From contig JAFKKV010000014.1 in assembly GCA_017304475.1 (NCBI GenBank), positions 124,001-188,000 on the forward strand: DNA of 64,000 bases. Direction: 5' to 3'. Position numbers and translations under genes: made by a program. Within the stretch, counting starts at the first letter, position 1. Every line of letters starts with the position of its first letter. This document shows positions 17,883 through 26,897 of the stretch, one piece after another. The notes beneath the pieces are model-generated. The model had not been told where the DNA came from and did not search any database. It saw nothing but the letters and a program-made list of their open reading frames with translations. The stretch is from Hyphomicrobiales bacterium (lineage in GTDB: Bacteria; Pseudomonadota; Alphaproteobacteria; Rhizobiales; Phreatobacteraceae).

Positions 17883-19586
17883 TCAGGTCAGCCGGCTGCG
17901 GCGCAGCATCTCGCTTTGCTCGAGCAGCGGATAGGCCGTGGCGATGACATGGGCTGAGATGCGCTTGAGGTCGCGCAGGATGTCCAGGTGCAATCCGCTG
18001 ACCTCGTGGCTTTCGCCATTGCCGCTGCGCACCCGGGCGAAATGCCGCTCGGTCGCCACGCGCTCGCGGTTGCGGAACACTTCCTTTTCCTCCGCGAGCT
18101 TGCGCGCCGCCGTCAATTCGCCGCCGGTGAACACAGCGATGGCCAATTGCAGGTCCTCCAGGAGCCGGCCGTGCATCTGCTCGATCTCGGCCTGCGCATC
18201 CGGCGGCAAGGCCAGCCGGTTCTTGATCTGCTTGGCCGCGAGTTTCATCAGGCTCTTCTCGATGACGTCGCCGGCATGTTCGAGATTGATCGCGAAGGCC
18301 AGGATGTCGGACAGCCGGCGGGTCTCCGCCTCGGTCAGCGCCTCACCGTCGATCTCGGACAGATATTGCTCGATGCCGGCATGCAGCCGGTCGAGGATAT
18401 TGTCCATCTGAACCACCTCGGCCACCCTTTTGCGGTCGCCGGTGTGAAAGGCATCCTGCGAGCCGCGCAACATGGCCTCGACCACATCGGTCATGCGCAG
18501 GGTCTCGCGCACGGCGTTGGCGAGCGCCACCGTCGGCGTGTCGAGCGCCGAGGGGGACAGATATTTCGGCACGCCGGGATCGCCGGCCTTGATCACTTCG
18601 GGGAACAGCCGGACCAGCAGGCGGGCGACGACCGGCAGGAGCCCGATGAAGGCCAGGGCGACGACCAGGTTGAAGCCGAGATGGAAACTCGCCGCCATGG
18701 GCCCCGGCGCGAGCCCCCAGGCGGCGAGCTCGCGCGCGATCGGGCCGAGCAGCGGCAGGGCCACCAGGCATCCGACGACCCGGTTCAGGAGATTGCCGGC
18801 CGCCAGCCTCAGCTTGGCCGGATCGCCGCCGATCGCCTCGATCGCCGGATTGAGCGCACTGCCGAGATTGGCGCCGAGCACCATGGCGAGCGCCGCCGGC
18901 GGGGCGACATGACCGGCGGCGGCCATCGACATGATGAACAGCACCACGGCGACGCTCGAATGGGCCGCCCAGGTCAGCAGCGCCGCGACCGCGAGATTCA
19001 GAAGGGGATCGCGGGTCAGCGCCGCGAACAATTCGCGCACGGCGGGCGCGTCTTCCACCGGGTGCATGGCCTGGGCCAGCAGATGCAGCGCCAGCAGCAT
19101 CAGGCCGAGGCCGATCGCGGCCCGGCCGAGATCGCGCACCCGCGTCCGGCTGCCGCGCCGGAACGCCACGAGGCCGGCCAGGATGAAGATCGGAAAGACC
19201 AGCGTGATGTCGAAGGACAGGGCCTGCACGATCACCGCGGTGCCGACATTGGCGCCCAGCATCAGGGCCATGGCCGAGACCAGGCTGACCGCCCCAGCCG
19301 AAGCGAAGGAGGTGGCCAGCAGGGCCGTCGCGGTGCTGCTCTGCAGCGCCGTGGTGACCGCCAGGCCGGACAGGAAGGCCGACAGGCGGTTCTTCAGGCC
19401 GATCGTCAGGATGCGCCTGAGCTCGCTGCCGAAAGCCCGCATGATGCCGGTATGCACCATGTGAATGCCCCAGAGCAGCAGCGCGACATCGCCGAGCAGT
19501 TGAATGATGACTTGGGTCGCCGACACTCTAGCCCCCGCGAAGACAAGGCCCGAAACGATCATGCTGTCGCCGAAAGTCGACGACAT
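17883..19586 (-). CDS. Na/Pi cotransporter family protein with PhoU-like domain
   Basis: A membrane protein of about 567 residues. The N-terminal two thirds hold two inverted PNaS repeats with the signature [22 protein letters not shown] and [19 protein letters not shown], the QSS-type motifs that bind sodium and phosphate. Residues from about 350 to the end form a helical PhoU-like domain ([31 protein letters not shown]). Members are relatives of NptA/YjbB, proposed to move phosphate with sodium. ATG 19586 is used; a TTG at 19601 and an ATG at 19562 are alternatives, none with a strong ribosome site. Confidence 0.88.
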   Translation of the reverse strand: MSSTFGDSMIVSGLVFAGARVSATQVIIQLLGDVALLLWGIHMVHTGIMRAFGSELRRILTIGLKNRLSAFLSGLAVTTALQSSTATALLATSFASAGAVSLVSAMALMLGANVGTAVIVQALSFDITLVFPIFILAGLVAFRRGSRTRVRDLGRAAIGLGLMLLALHLLAQAMHPVEDAPAVRELFAALTRDPLLNLAVAALLTWAAHSSVAVVLFIMSMAAAGHVAPPAALAMVLGANLGSALNPAIEAIGGDPAKLRLAAGNLLNRVVGCLVALPLLGPIARELAAWGLAPGPMAASFHLGFNLVVALAFIGLLPVVARLLVRLFPEVIKAGDPGVPKYLSPSALDTPTVALANAVRETLRMTDVVEAMLRGSQDAFHTGDRKRVAEVVQMDNILDRLHAGIEQYLSEIDGEALTEAETRRLSDILAFAINLEHAGDVIEKSLMKLAAKQIKNRLALPPDAQAEIEQMHGRLLEDLQLAIAVFTGGELTAARKLAEEKEVFRNRERVATERHFARVRSGNGESHEVSGLHLDILRDLKRISAHVIATAYPLLEQSEMLRRSRLT

Positions 19587-19632
19587 TGCGGTTCGGAGCA
19601 ACCCCCGGATGCACGGCAGCCAAGCGCTCGCG

Positions 19633-20391
19633 TCAGCCGCCGCCGATGCCGCGGCCGAGCACGGTGAGACCGCCGGCCACGATCACCGCTTCCAGCATGA
19701 CCGTATGCAGCCTGACCGGCATCGCCTCCAGGATCCGCTTGGCGACGAAGGCGCCGGGCACGGTGGCGCAGCCGACCAGCAATGCGAACAGCAGCAGCGG
19801 CATCGGCAGGGCATCGTTGAAGCCGAAGGTCGCGGATTTGGCGAGCCCGATGACGATCGAGATCGCCGCGTCGGTGGCGATCACCGCCTGGCCGGTCAGG
19901 CCGGCGGCCATCAGGAACGACACCAGGATGACGCCTGCGCCGGTCGACGCCCCCGTGACCAGGCCATAGACACCGCCGGCCGGCACCAGTTGCCAGCCCT
20001 GCAGCGTGAAACCGGCATGGGCGAGCAGGCGGCGCAAGGGCACCAGGACGATCAGCATGGCACCGATCAGGATCGAGGCGCCGCGCGTATCGAGCCGGGT
20101 GAAGCCATAGGCCGACAGCACGACCAGCGGCACCGAAACCGGCAGCATCAGCGCGACCTTCCGCCAGTCGACGGAGGCCCGCATGGCGAGAAACCGGCTG
20201 ACATTGGTGAACAGCGCCGAGATCGCGATGACCGGCACGACGTTCTCGGCGCCGATGATCGGCACCAGAACCAGCGGCATCAGGAGCCCGGTGCCGTAGC
20301 CGGCCATGCCGCCGATGATCGCCGCACCGAATGCCGTGCCCGCCACCAGGACCGCCTGGAGGAGGCTGACATCGGCAAGCGAAAAGGCCAT
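19633..20391 (-). CDS. TauE/SafE (TSUP) family permease
   Basis: A 252-residue protein with about eight hydrophobic helices. The N-terminal motif GAAIIGGMAGYGTGLLMPLVL is characteristic of the 4-TMS TauE/SafE domain, repeated in the second half (LVTGASTGAGVILVSFLMAAGLTG). Family members export sulfite, sulfoacetate or other sulfur-containing organics, or take up others. No sulfur genes adjoin it. It is tandem with the Na/Pi transporter and divergent from the RecD2-type helicase gene. Confidence 0.87.
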   Translation of the reverse strand: MAFSLADVSLLQAVLVAGTAFGAAIIGGMAGYGTGLLMPLVLVPIIGAENVVPVIAISALFTNVSRFLAMRASVDWRKVALMLPVSVPLVVLSAYGFTRLDTRGASILIGAMLIVLVPLRRLLAHAGFTLQGWQLVPAGGVYGLVTGASTGAGVILVSFLMAAGLTGQAVIATDAAISIVIGLAKSATFGFNDALPMPLLLFALLVGCATVPGAFVAKRILEAMPVRLHTVMLEAVIVAGGLTVLGRGIGGG

Positions 20392-20456
20392 GGCTGGAGC
20401 TCGGCGTGGACTGCGACGACGCCGCGTTCTAGGCTGCCCCGAGTTTCCCGTCCATC

Positions 20457-22661
20457 GTGATCCCCGATTCGCCCATGCGCGAGAGCGCTGCCTCGTCGTC
20501 TGAAAGTCCGGTCGAAACCCTCACCGGCACCGTCGAACGCGTGACGTTCCATTCCCCCGCGACCGGCTTCGCGGTGCTGAAGGTGCGTGTCCGCGGGCGG
20601 CCGCAGCCCGTCTCCATCGTCGGCACGACATCGGCGGTCGCCGCCGGCGAGATGATGACCGCGCAGGGCTCCTGGGTGAACGACCGCACCCATGGCCTGC
20701 AGTTCAAGGCGAGCACGCTGGTCACCGCCCCGCCCGCCTCCAAGGACGGCATCGAACGCTATCTGTCCTCGGGCGCCATCAAGGGCATCGGCATCGCCAC
20801 CGCCCACAAGATCGTCCAGGCCTTCGGCAAGCGCACCTTCGAGGTGCTCGACAACGAGCCGCATCGGCTGCGCGAACTGCCCGGCCTGACCGAGGCGCGG
20901 TACAAGCGCATCACCGAGAGCTGGGCCGAGGACCGCATCGTGCGCGATCTCGGCGTATTCCTGCAGGAGCACGGCCTGGGGCTCGGCCAGGCGACGCGGG
21001 TGTTCCGTGCGCTCGGGCCGGAGGCGATCGGCCTGATCCGCCAGGACCCCTATCGGCTCGCCCGCGACGTGCGCGGCATCGGCTTTCTCACCGCCGACCA
21101 GGTCGCAACCTCGCTCGGCCTGAGACGCGACGCGCCGGAACGGCTGCGCGCCGGCATCAGCTACGCCCTGCAGGAGGCCCGTGACGACGGCCATTGCGGC
21201 CTGCCGCGCGAAGCCGCAGTGGCGCTCGCCGCGCGCCTGCTCGACGCCGGCGAGGACCTGATCGAACAGGCCGCCGACAGCGAGGTCGCGAACCGCAACC
21301 TGATCGCCGACACGATCGGCGGCGAGCCGCATCTGTTCCTGAAGGAATTGCATCGCGCCGAAAAGGTCATCGGCGACAAGCTCAGGGAATTGACCGTCGG
21401 CCAGCCGCCCTGGGGCCGGATCGACCTCGCCACCGAGGTGCCGCGGGTCGAGACACGCACCGGCAAGGCCCTGGCGCCCTCCCAGCGTGAGGCGCTGAAC
21501 GTCATCCTGAGCGCCAAGGTTTCGGTGATCACCGGCGGCCCGGGCGTCGGCAAGACCACCCTGCTCGACACCATCCTGAAGATCCTCACCCGCCAGGAGG
21601 TCGCGGTGGTGCTGGCCGCGCCCACCGGGCGCGCCGCCAAGCGCATGACGGAGCAGACCGGCATCGAGGCCAAGACCATTCACCGCCTGCTCGAGATCGA
21701 TCCGGAATTCGGCGCCTTCTCGCGCGGCCGCGACAATCTCATCGACTGCGACCTGCTGGTCGTCGACGAAACCTCGATGGTCGACGTGCCCTTGATGATG
21801 GCGCTCGTCGAAGCCCTGCCGGCATCCTCGGCCCTGCTGCTGGTCGGCGACGTCGACCAGTTGCCGCCCGTCGGTCCCGGCCAGGTGCTGGCCGACGTCA
21901 TCGCCTCGGATCTGGTTCCCGTCGCCCGCCTGACCGAAGTGTTCCGCCAGGCCGAGGCGAGCCGCATCATCGCCAATGCCCACCGCATCAACCGCGGCGA
22001 AATGCCCGAACTGCCCGAACCCGGCGTGCAGAGCGATTTCTATTTCGTCGAGATGAATTCGCCGGAGGACGGCCTCGCCAAGATCATCGAAATCGTCAAG
22101 GAACGCATCCCGCGCCGCTTCGGGCTCGATCCGATGCGCGACGTGCAGATCCTGGCGCCGATGAACAAGGGCGTGCTCGGCGCCCGCAATCTCAATATCG
22201 AGGTGCAGAAGGTCCTGAACCCGGCCAAGGGCCGTTCGATCGAGCGCTATGGCTGGACCTATGCCGCCGGCGACCGGGTCATGCAGACCGCCAATGACTA
22301 TGACCGCGACGTGTTCAACGGCGATCTCGGCTCGGTCCTGCGCATCGACCAGGAAGAAGACGAACTGGTCGCGCTCTTCGACGGACGGCAGGTGAGCTAT
22401 TCCTTCGCCGAGCTGGAAAACCTCATGCCGGCCTATGCCACCACCATTCACAAGAGCCAGGGCTCGGAATATCCGGCCGTGGTGGTGCCGGTGACCATGC
22501 AGCATTACGCCATGCTGGCGCGCAACCTGATCTATACGGCGGTCACCCGCGGCCGCTCGCTGGTCGTCATGGTCGGCGAGACCCGCGCGCTGAAGATCGC
22601 GGTCGGCGGCGGCCGGTCGAAACCGCGCACCACCAAGCTCAGGGAATGGCTCACCACCTGA
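20457..22661 (+). CDS. RecD2-type ATP-dependent DNA helicase
   Basis: A 734-residue superfamily 1B helicase of the RecD2 (RecD-like) family. There is an N-terminal OB-like region (VERVTFHSPATGFAVLKV), helix-hairpin-helix segments (GAIKGIGIATAHKIV; LPGLTEARYKRI), Walker A GGPGVGKTT near residue 358, Walker B VVDETSMVD near 435, and the C-terminal YATTIHKSQGSEYP near 664. RecD2 proteins are 5'-3' helicases involved in DNA repair outside RecBCD. No recB or recC is adjacent. The start is uncertain: GTG 20457 or ATG 20475, neither with a clear ribosome site. Confidence 0.92.
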   Translation: MIPDSPMRESAASSSESPVETLTGTVERVTFHSPATGFAVLKVRVRGRPQPVSIVGTTSAVAAGEMMTAQGSWVNDRTHGLQFKASTLVTAPPASKDGIERYLSSGAIKGIGIATAHKIVQAFGKRTFEVLDNEPHRLRELPGLTEARYKRITESWAEDRIVRDLGVFLQEHGLGLGQATRVFRALGPEAIGLIRQDPYRLARDVRGIGFLTADQVATSLGLRRDAPERLRAGISYALQEARDDGHCGLPREAAVALAARLLDAGEDLIEQAADSEVANRNLIADTIGGEPHLFLKELHRAEKVIGDKLRELTVGQPPWGRIDLATEVPRVETRTGKALAPSQREALNVILSAKVSVITGGPGVGKTTLLDTILKILTRQEVAVVLAAPTGRAAKRMTEQTGIEAKTIHRLLEIDPEFGAFSRGRDNLIDCDLLVVDETSMVDVPLMMALVEALPASSALLLVGDVDQLPPVGPGQVLADVIASDLVPVARLTEVFRQAEASRIIANAHRINRGEMPELPEPGVQSDFYFVEMNSPEDGLAKIIEIVKERIPRRFGLDPMRDVQILAPMNKGVLGARNLNIEVQKVLNPAKGRSIERYGWTYAAGDRVMQTANDYDRDVFNGDLGSVLRIDQEEDELVALFDGRQVSYSFAELENLMPAYATTIHKSQGSEYPAVVVPVTMQHYAMLARNLIYTAVTRGRSLVVMVGETRALKIAVGGGRSKPRTTKLREWLTT

Positions 22662-22756
22662 GGCGGCGATGGCCTGCGCGCAAGGCTCTTAGCCCCGGCC
22701 TGCACGCTTCGGCCGCCGCCGAAGCATTGTCGCCGCGAGCGGGTTAGACTGTTGCC

Positions 22757-23476
22757 ATGAAAGACGGACCCAGCATTTCCGAAGTGGCCGCCCTGATCGG
22801 CGATCCCGCGCGCGCCAACATGCTCGCCGCCCTGATGGCCGGGCGGGCGCTGACCGCCGGCGAGCTCGCCCATGAGGCCGGCATTACCGCCCAGACCGCC
22901 AGCGGCCATCTCGCCAAGCTCAGCGAGGCCGGCCTCCTGCTGGTCGCGGCCCAGGGCCGCCACCGCTATTTCCAGCTGTCCGGCGGCGATGTCGCCCAGG
23001 TTCTCGAAGGCCTGATGGGCATTGCCGCGCGCACCGGACGCCTGCGCACCCGCACCGGCCCGCGTGATCCCGCGATGCGCAAGGCCCGCGTCTGCTACGA
23101 TCATATCGCCGGCGAATGGGCAGTCCGCCTGCTCGACGCCTTCATTGCCAATGGCCGCCTCGCCGACCATGACGGGTCGCTCGCCCTGACACCCATCGGC
23201 AAGGCCAGGTTCACCGCCGAAGGCATCGACTTCGAACGCATGGCGGTGAGCCGCCGGCCAATGTGCCGTGCCTGCCTCGACTGGAGCGAGCGCCGCTCGC
23301 ACCTCGCCGGCTCGCTCGGCAAGGCCCTGCTCGACCTCATGCTGGACAAGGGCTGGGTCCGGCGCAGCGCCGACAGCCGGGTGATCGACATCACCCCACC
23401 CGGGCATCGCATGTTCCTGAGCTGGATCGGCGACAGCGAGGACGTCAGGCCGGCAGTGGTCGGCCAGAACGGTTAG
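22757..23476 (+). CDS. ArsR-family winged-helix regulator
   Basis: A 239-residue regulator. The N-terminal 90 residues are an ArsR-type winged helix (IGDPARANMLAALMAGRALTAGELAHEAGITAQTASGHLAKL, then the wing LLLVAAQGRHRYFQL). The remaining 140 residues are an uncharacterised C-terminal part with Cys-containing segments (ARVCYDHIAGEWAVRLLDAF; RPMCRACLDWSERRSHLAG); the two-Cys CRAC pattern could sense metal or oxidant. This longer form is a known subgroup of ArsR-like proteins. Target unknown: no metal or transport gene lies next to it on the same strand. Confidence 0.85.
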   Translation: MKDGPSISEVAALIGDPARANMLAALMAGRALTAGELAHEAGITAQTASGHLAKLSEAGLLLVAAQGRHRYFQLSGGDVAQVLEGLMGIAARTGRLRTRTGPRDPAMRKARVCYDHIAGEWAVRLLDAFIANGRLADHDGSLALTPIGKARFTAEGIDFERMAVSRRPMCRACLDWSERRSHLAGSLGKALLDLMLDKGWVRRSADSRVIDITPPGHRMFLSWIGDSEDVRPAVVGQNG

Positions 23477-23514
23477 CCCGGCTTGCGTCCGCCGGGCACC
23501 GCGCCGGCGGACCG

Positions 23515-24294
23515 CTATCGGTTCGCGAACACCGCCGGACGCTTCTCGACAAAGGCGGCCATGCCTTCCTTCTGGTCGTCGAGCGAAAAGGCGGCATGAA
23601 AGGCGCGGCGCTCGAACAGCAGGCCCTCGGCGAGCGGCGTCTCATAGGCCCGGTTGACGCATTCCTTGACCATCATGGCGACCGGCCGGGACATGGCGGC
23701 GATCTTGGCGGCGACGCGGATGGCCTCGTCGACGAGCTCCGCCGCGGCGACGACACGGCTGACCAGGCCGGCACGCTCCGCCTCGGCGGCATCCATCAGC
23801 CGGCCGGTCAGGCACATTTCCATCGCCTTGGACTTGCCGACGAAACGCGTCAGGCGCTGCGTGCCGCCGCCACCCGGGGTGATGCCGACGGTGATCTCGA
23901 GCTGGCCGAACTTCGCGGTTTCGGCCGCCAGGATGAAATCGCAGGCCATGGCGAGCTCGCAGCCGCCGCCCAGCGCGTAACCGGCGACCGCCGCGATCAC
24001 CGGCTTGCGGCTGGTCGCGATGCGCAGCCAGTCGCCGCCGGCGAACTCGCGGGCGAAGACCTCGGCGAAACTCGTCAGTCCGGCCATTTCCTTGATGTCG
24101 GCGCCGGCCGCGAAGGCCAGGTCGTTGCCGGTCAGCACGATCGCCCCGATCGCGTCGTCCAGTTCGAAGGCATCGATCGCCCGGCGGAGCTCCGGCAGCA
24201 GCGCGAAGCAGAGCGCGTTGCGGAACTCCGGACGGTTGAACCGGATGAGGCCGACCGTGCCGTGTGTCTCGGTCAGGATGTGCTGATAGGCCAT
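23515..24294 (-). CDS. enoyl-CoA hydratase/isomerase (crotonase) family protein
   Basis: A 259-residue crotonase, the usual length. The oxyanion-hole segment FAAGADIKEM (61-70) and both catalytic glutamates are present: Glu113 in GGGCELAMACD and Glu133 in FGQLEITVG, with the 20-residue spacing of authentic hydratases, so hydration of 2-enoyl-CoA is likely. It serves in beta-oxidation of fatty or aromatic acyl-CoA. ATG 24294 has a GGAG site seven bases away. It is divergent from a LysR-type gene, which probably regulates it (inference). Confidence 0.92.
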   Translation of the reverse strand: MAYQHILTETHGTVGLIRFNRPEFRNALCFALLPELRRAIDAFELDDAIGAIVLTGNDLAFAAGADIKEMAGLTSFAEVFAREFAGGDWLRIATSRKPVIAAVAGYALGGGCELAMACDFILAAETAKFGQLEITVGITPGGGGTQRLTRFVGKSKAMEMCLTGRLMDAAEAERAGLVSRVVAAAELVDEAIRVAAKIAAMSRPVAMMVKECVNRAYETPLAEGLLFERRAFHAAFSLDDQKEGMAAFVEKRPAVFANR

Positions 24295-24359
24295 GACATG
24301 CTCCGCCTTGTCGCACCGCTGTCGGGTGCGGTCGCGAGCGGAAACTAGCGGCGCCGCAT

Positions 24360-24383
24360 GATATAAGCATAATATACAATATC
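24360..24383. promoter_or_regulatory. AT-rich inverted repeat between the crotonase and LysR genes
   Basis: GATAT (24360-24364) and ATATC (24379-24383) bracket an AT-rich core in an otherwise very GC-rich region, halfway between two divergent starts. LysR-type proteins bind such T-N11-A-like palindromes next to their own promoter. The repeat is short, so this is a candidate operator only. Confidence 0.4.
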
Positions 24384-24407
24384 GATGGAAAGACATAAGG
24401 GATCGCG

Positions 24408-25280
24408 ATGAAGATCCAGCACCTGCGGTTCTTCGCAGCGGTCGTCGACTGCGGCGGCGTGGTCAAGGCGGCGGAACGCCTGCGGGTATCCCAACCGGCC
24501 GTTTCGGCGAGCCTGAAGGCGCTCGAGATCGAACTCGGCCACCCGCTGTTCGAGCGCTCGGACAGCGGCCGGCGCCAGCGGCCGACGGACCGCGCGATGC
24601 GGTTCCACCGCGACGTCCTCGACATCCTCCGGCAATGCGATGAGGCGCGCGCGAAATTCCGGGCCGAACAGGCCAAGCCGGCCAGGCTGGTTCTCGGGGT
24701 CCTGCAGACCATCGCCGCGAGCGAGGTCGCCGCCTGCGCCGCGGCCTTCGCGCGGCTCGCCCCGGACCTCCGGCTGCAGCTCTGGGAGGCAGGTCCCCTG
24801 CGCCTTGCCGAATGGCTCAGGCAAGGCCGCATCGACGCGGCCTGGACCTCGGTCGACATGTCAGCCGACCATGCGCGGGTTCTGTGGCGCGAACCCTTTG
24901 TCGTCCTGGCCGCGCATGGCCACCGCTTTGCCCGCGACCAGCATCCGGACGTGGCGCTGGCCGATCTCGATGGCGAAAGCATTGTCTTGCGCACACGCTG
25001 CGAGATGCAGCGGGGCCGCCTGTGGCCCGAGCGCGTCCGCATGCGGATCGCCGCCCGGGCGGAACGCGACGATCTGGCGGTCCGGCTGGTCGCCCAGGGG
25101 ATTGGAATCGCCATCGCGCCGCGCAGCCTGGCAAGCGACGAAGTCGTCGCAAGACCGGTCCGGGATCTCGATGCAATCAGGTCGATCGGGCTGAAATGGC
25201 GGCCGGACCTCGCGCCGGAAACCCGCGACATCGCGCTCGACGCGGTATCGTCGGTGAAACGTGCCGGACAGCGCGCATGA
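24408..25280 (+). CDS. LysR-type transcriptional regulator
   Basis: A 290-residue LysR-family regulator. The N-terminal helix-turn-helix is MKIQHLRFFAAVVDCGGVVKAAERLRVSQPAVSASLKALE, with LGHPLFERSDSGRR as the wing. Residues 90-290 form the periplasmic-binding-like effector domain. The gene is divergent from the crotonase gene with 113 bases between the starts, the standard LysR-target layout. The effector is unknown; an acyl-CoA or acid intermediate of the neighbouring pathway would fit. Confidence 0.9.
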   Translation: MKIQHLRFFAAVVDCGGVVKAAERLRVSQPAVSASLKALEIELGHPLFERSDSGRRQRPTDRAMRFHRDVLDILRQCDEARAKFRAEQAKPARLVLGVLQTIAASEVAACAAAFARLAPDLRLQLWEAGPLRLAEWLRQGRIDAAWTSVDMSADHARVLWREPFVVLAAHGHRFARDQHPDVALADLDGESIVLRTRCEMQRGRLWPERVRMRIAARAERDDLAVRLVAQGIGIAIAPRSLASDEVVARPVRDLDAIRSIGLKWRPDLAPETRDIALDAVSSVKRAGQRA

Positions 25281-25289
25281 CACGGGCGG

Positions 25290-26186
25290 TCAGGGACGGG
25301 GCCGGTCGAACGACGCCGCCGACGACGAAACGAAGGTCTCGGCCAGCGGCGTGCAGTCGTCTGCGCAGACCAGATGGATCGCCATGGTCATGGCGGCGCC
25401 TAGGGGCATGTCGACAAAGGCCACGGTCTCCGGCTTGATGCGCTCCAGGCTGGCTTGAATGATCGCCAAGCCCAGGCCCGCGCCGACCATTTCCAGGACA
25501 GTCAGGGGATCGGCGGCCTCGTGGCGGATGTCCGGCCTGAAGCCGGCGGCCTCGCATGAGGCGATCATCGCGCGCCGTCCCGTCGGCGAGACCGCCTCCG
25601 GCAATGCGATGAAGGTCTCCTGCCTCAAGCGATCGGTGGAGGGAGCCTCCGTCCATCCCCGCTCAGCCGGGAAGGCCAGCCGGAACGGCTCCTCCCAGAC
25701 CAGCCGCGAGCGCAGGCCGTCATCAGCCGCGGGCGGCGAATAGGTGAAACCGATATCGATGTCGCGCGCCTGCAATTGCCGGACCTGCTCCGACGAGCGC
25801 AATCCCTTCAACGCCAGCTCCGCGCCCGGCGCCACACGCCGGAACGATCGCAGCGCCCGCGCCAATGCGCCGGCATGCATGGCCCCTTCGACATAACCGA
25901 CGACCAGCAAACCTTCGCTCCCCATGGCAAGGCCGCGCGCGCGGCGCTCCAGGCGCGAACCATGGGCGAGCAACGCCCTCGCCTCGGCAAGCAGGTCGCG
26001 GCCGGCCGCCGTGAGCTTGAGGCGCTTCTTGGACCGGTGGAACAGCGCGAGCCCCAGCTGCGCCTCGAGATTCTGGATCTGCCGGCTGAGCGGCGACTGC
26101 GTGAGGTTCAGCGCCCGCGCGGCTCGACCGACATTCTCCATTTCCGCGACCGCGACGAAATAGCGAAGCTGCTGCAACTCGAACAT
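25290..26186 (-). CDS. LysR-type transcriptional regulator
   Basis: A 298-residue LysR regulator. The DNA-binding part is FELQQLRYFVAVAEMENVGRAARALNLTQSPLSRQIQNLE followed by LGLALFHRSKKRLKLTAAG. The effector domain contains FRRVAPGAELALKGLRSSEQVRQL, common in LysR proteins for aromatic or amino acids. It converges on the other LysR gene (9-base gap) and is divergent from the small DUF6506-like gene, which is its best candidate target. Autoregulation from the 164-base intergenic region is likely by family habit. Confidence 0.9.
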   Translation of the reverse strand: MFELQQLRYFVAVAEMENVGRAARALNLTQSPLSRQIQNLEAQLGLALFHRSKKRLKLTAAGRDLLAEARALLAHGSRLERRARGLAMGSEGLLVVGYVEGAMHAGALARALRSFRRVAPGAELALKGLRSSEQVRQLQARDIDIGFTYSPPAADDGLRSRLVWEEPFRLAFPAERGWTEAPSTDRLRQETFIALPEAVSPTGRRAMIASCEAAGFRPDIRHEAADPLTVLEMVGAGLGLAIIQASLERIKPETVAFVDMPLGAAMTMAIHLVCADDCTPLAETFVSSSAASFDRPRP

Positions 26187-26350
26187 CAGTCCTCTCAGGT
26201 CTCAACTTGCCCAAAGACAGCATTGGACAGGACTGTATGCGATGCGCGACGGAAGCGTCGAGGCAAAGCGCGGTCCTGGCCTCCCGGCCAGTCCGCAGCG
26301 CGGCGGAATGGCGGCTCGATTCCCTCGCCCGCGCTGAAGGAGAGACATCC

Positions 26351-26653
26351 ATGGCCCTGAGGAAATTCGGCTTCATCGTCACCGGCGGCGCGCTCGATCC
26401 CACACGTCATCGCATGGTGATGGCCTCCGGCGCGTTCGAGATGATCGCTGTCGGGGTGAGCCAGCCGTCACAAGGCCCCGCGATCGCCAGGGAGCTGGTC
26501 GACGACGGGGTTCAGCTGCTTGAGCTCTGCGGCGGCTTCGGGCCGGTCTGGACGGCCCGGGTCATCGAGGCGATCGGCGGCTCTATTCCCGTAGGGTCCG
26601 TCGCATACGGTCCCGAAGCGATCGCGCCGATGCAGGCGCTGTTCAACGATTAG
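26351..26653 (+). CDS. DUF6506-like small protein
   Basis: A 100-residue protein: MALRKFGFIVTGGALDP at the start, GVQLLELCGGFGPVWTARVIEAI in the middle and IPVGSVAYGPEAIAPMQALF at the end. The glycine-rich middle and the conserved LxELCGGFG pattern match my recollection of the DUF6506 family, whose function is unknown. ATG 26351 is preceded by AGGAGA. No signal peptide or membrane segment, so probably cytoplasmic. It is divergent from a LysR gene. The assignment is from memory of the family, hence moderate confidence in the name; that it is a real gene is more certain. Confidence 0.68.
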   Translation: MALRKFGFIVTGGALDPTRHRMVMASGAFEMIAVGVSQPSQGPAIARELVDDGVQLLELCGGFGPVWTARVIEAIGGSIPVGSVAYGPEAIAPMQALFND

Positions 26654-26690
26654 GGCACGATCGCGTCAGATCGAAGCATTGCTGTTCGGT

Positions 26691-26870
26691 CGGCCGTCCT
26701 TCGAGGCTCGCTTCGCTCCCACCTCAGGATAAGGGGGGTGAGGATTGGCATCAGCGGGGGAGTCATATGCGCTTCGACGTCCTCACTTCATGAGCAACAT
26801 CAATGCGATACACAAATCTACCTCATCCTGAGGTGCGAGCTCTTGCGAGCCTCGAAGGACCGCCGACCGT
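26691..26870. repeat. Inverted repeat of a Rhizobiales-type intergenic element
   Basis: The left arm (about 26696-26735, CCTTCGAGGCTCGC... to CACCTCAGGATAAGG) pairs with the right arm (about 26821-26864, CCTCATCCTGAGGTGCGAG... to GCGAGCCTCGAAGGA). The arms flank about 85 bases of unique sequence. This sequence type occurs many times in Bradyrhizobium-like genomes as an intergenic repeat. It separates the DUF6506-like gene from the phosphopantetheinyl transferase gene, which converge on it. Confidence 0.75.
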
Positions 26871-26897
26871 GGTGCCATGCGCTTCAATTCGAGGCGA

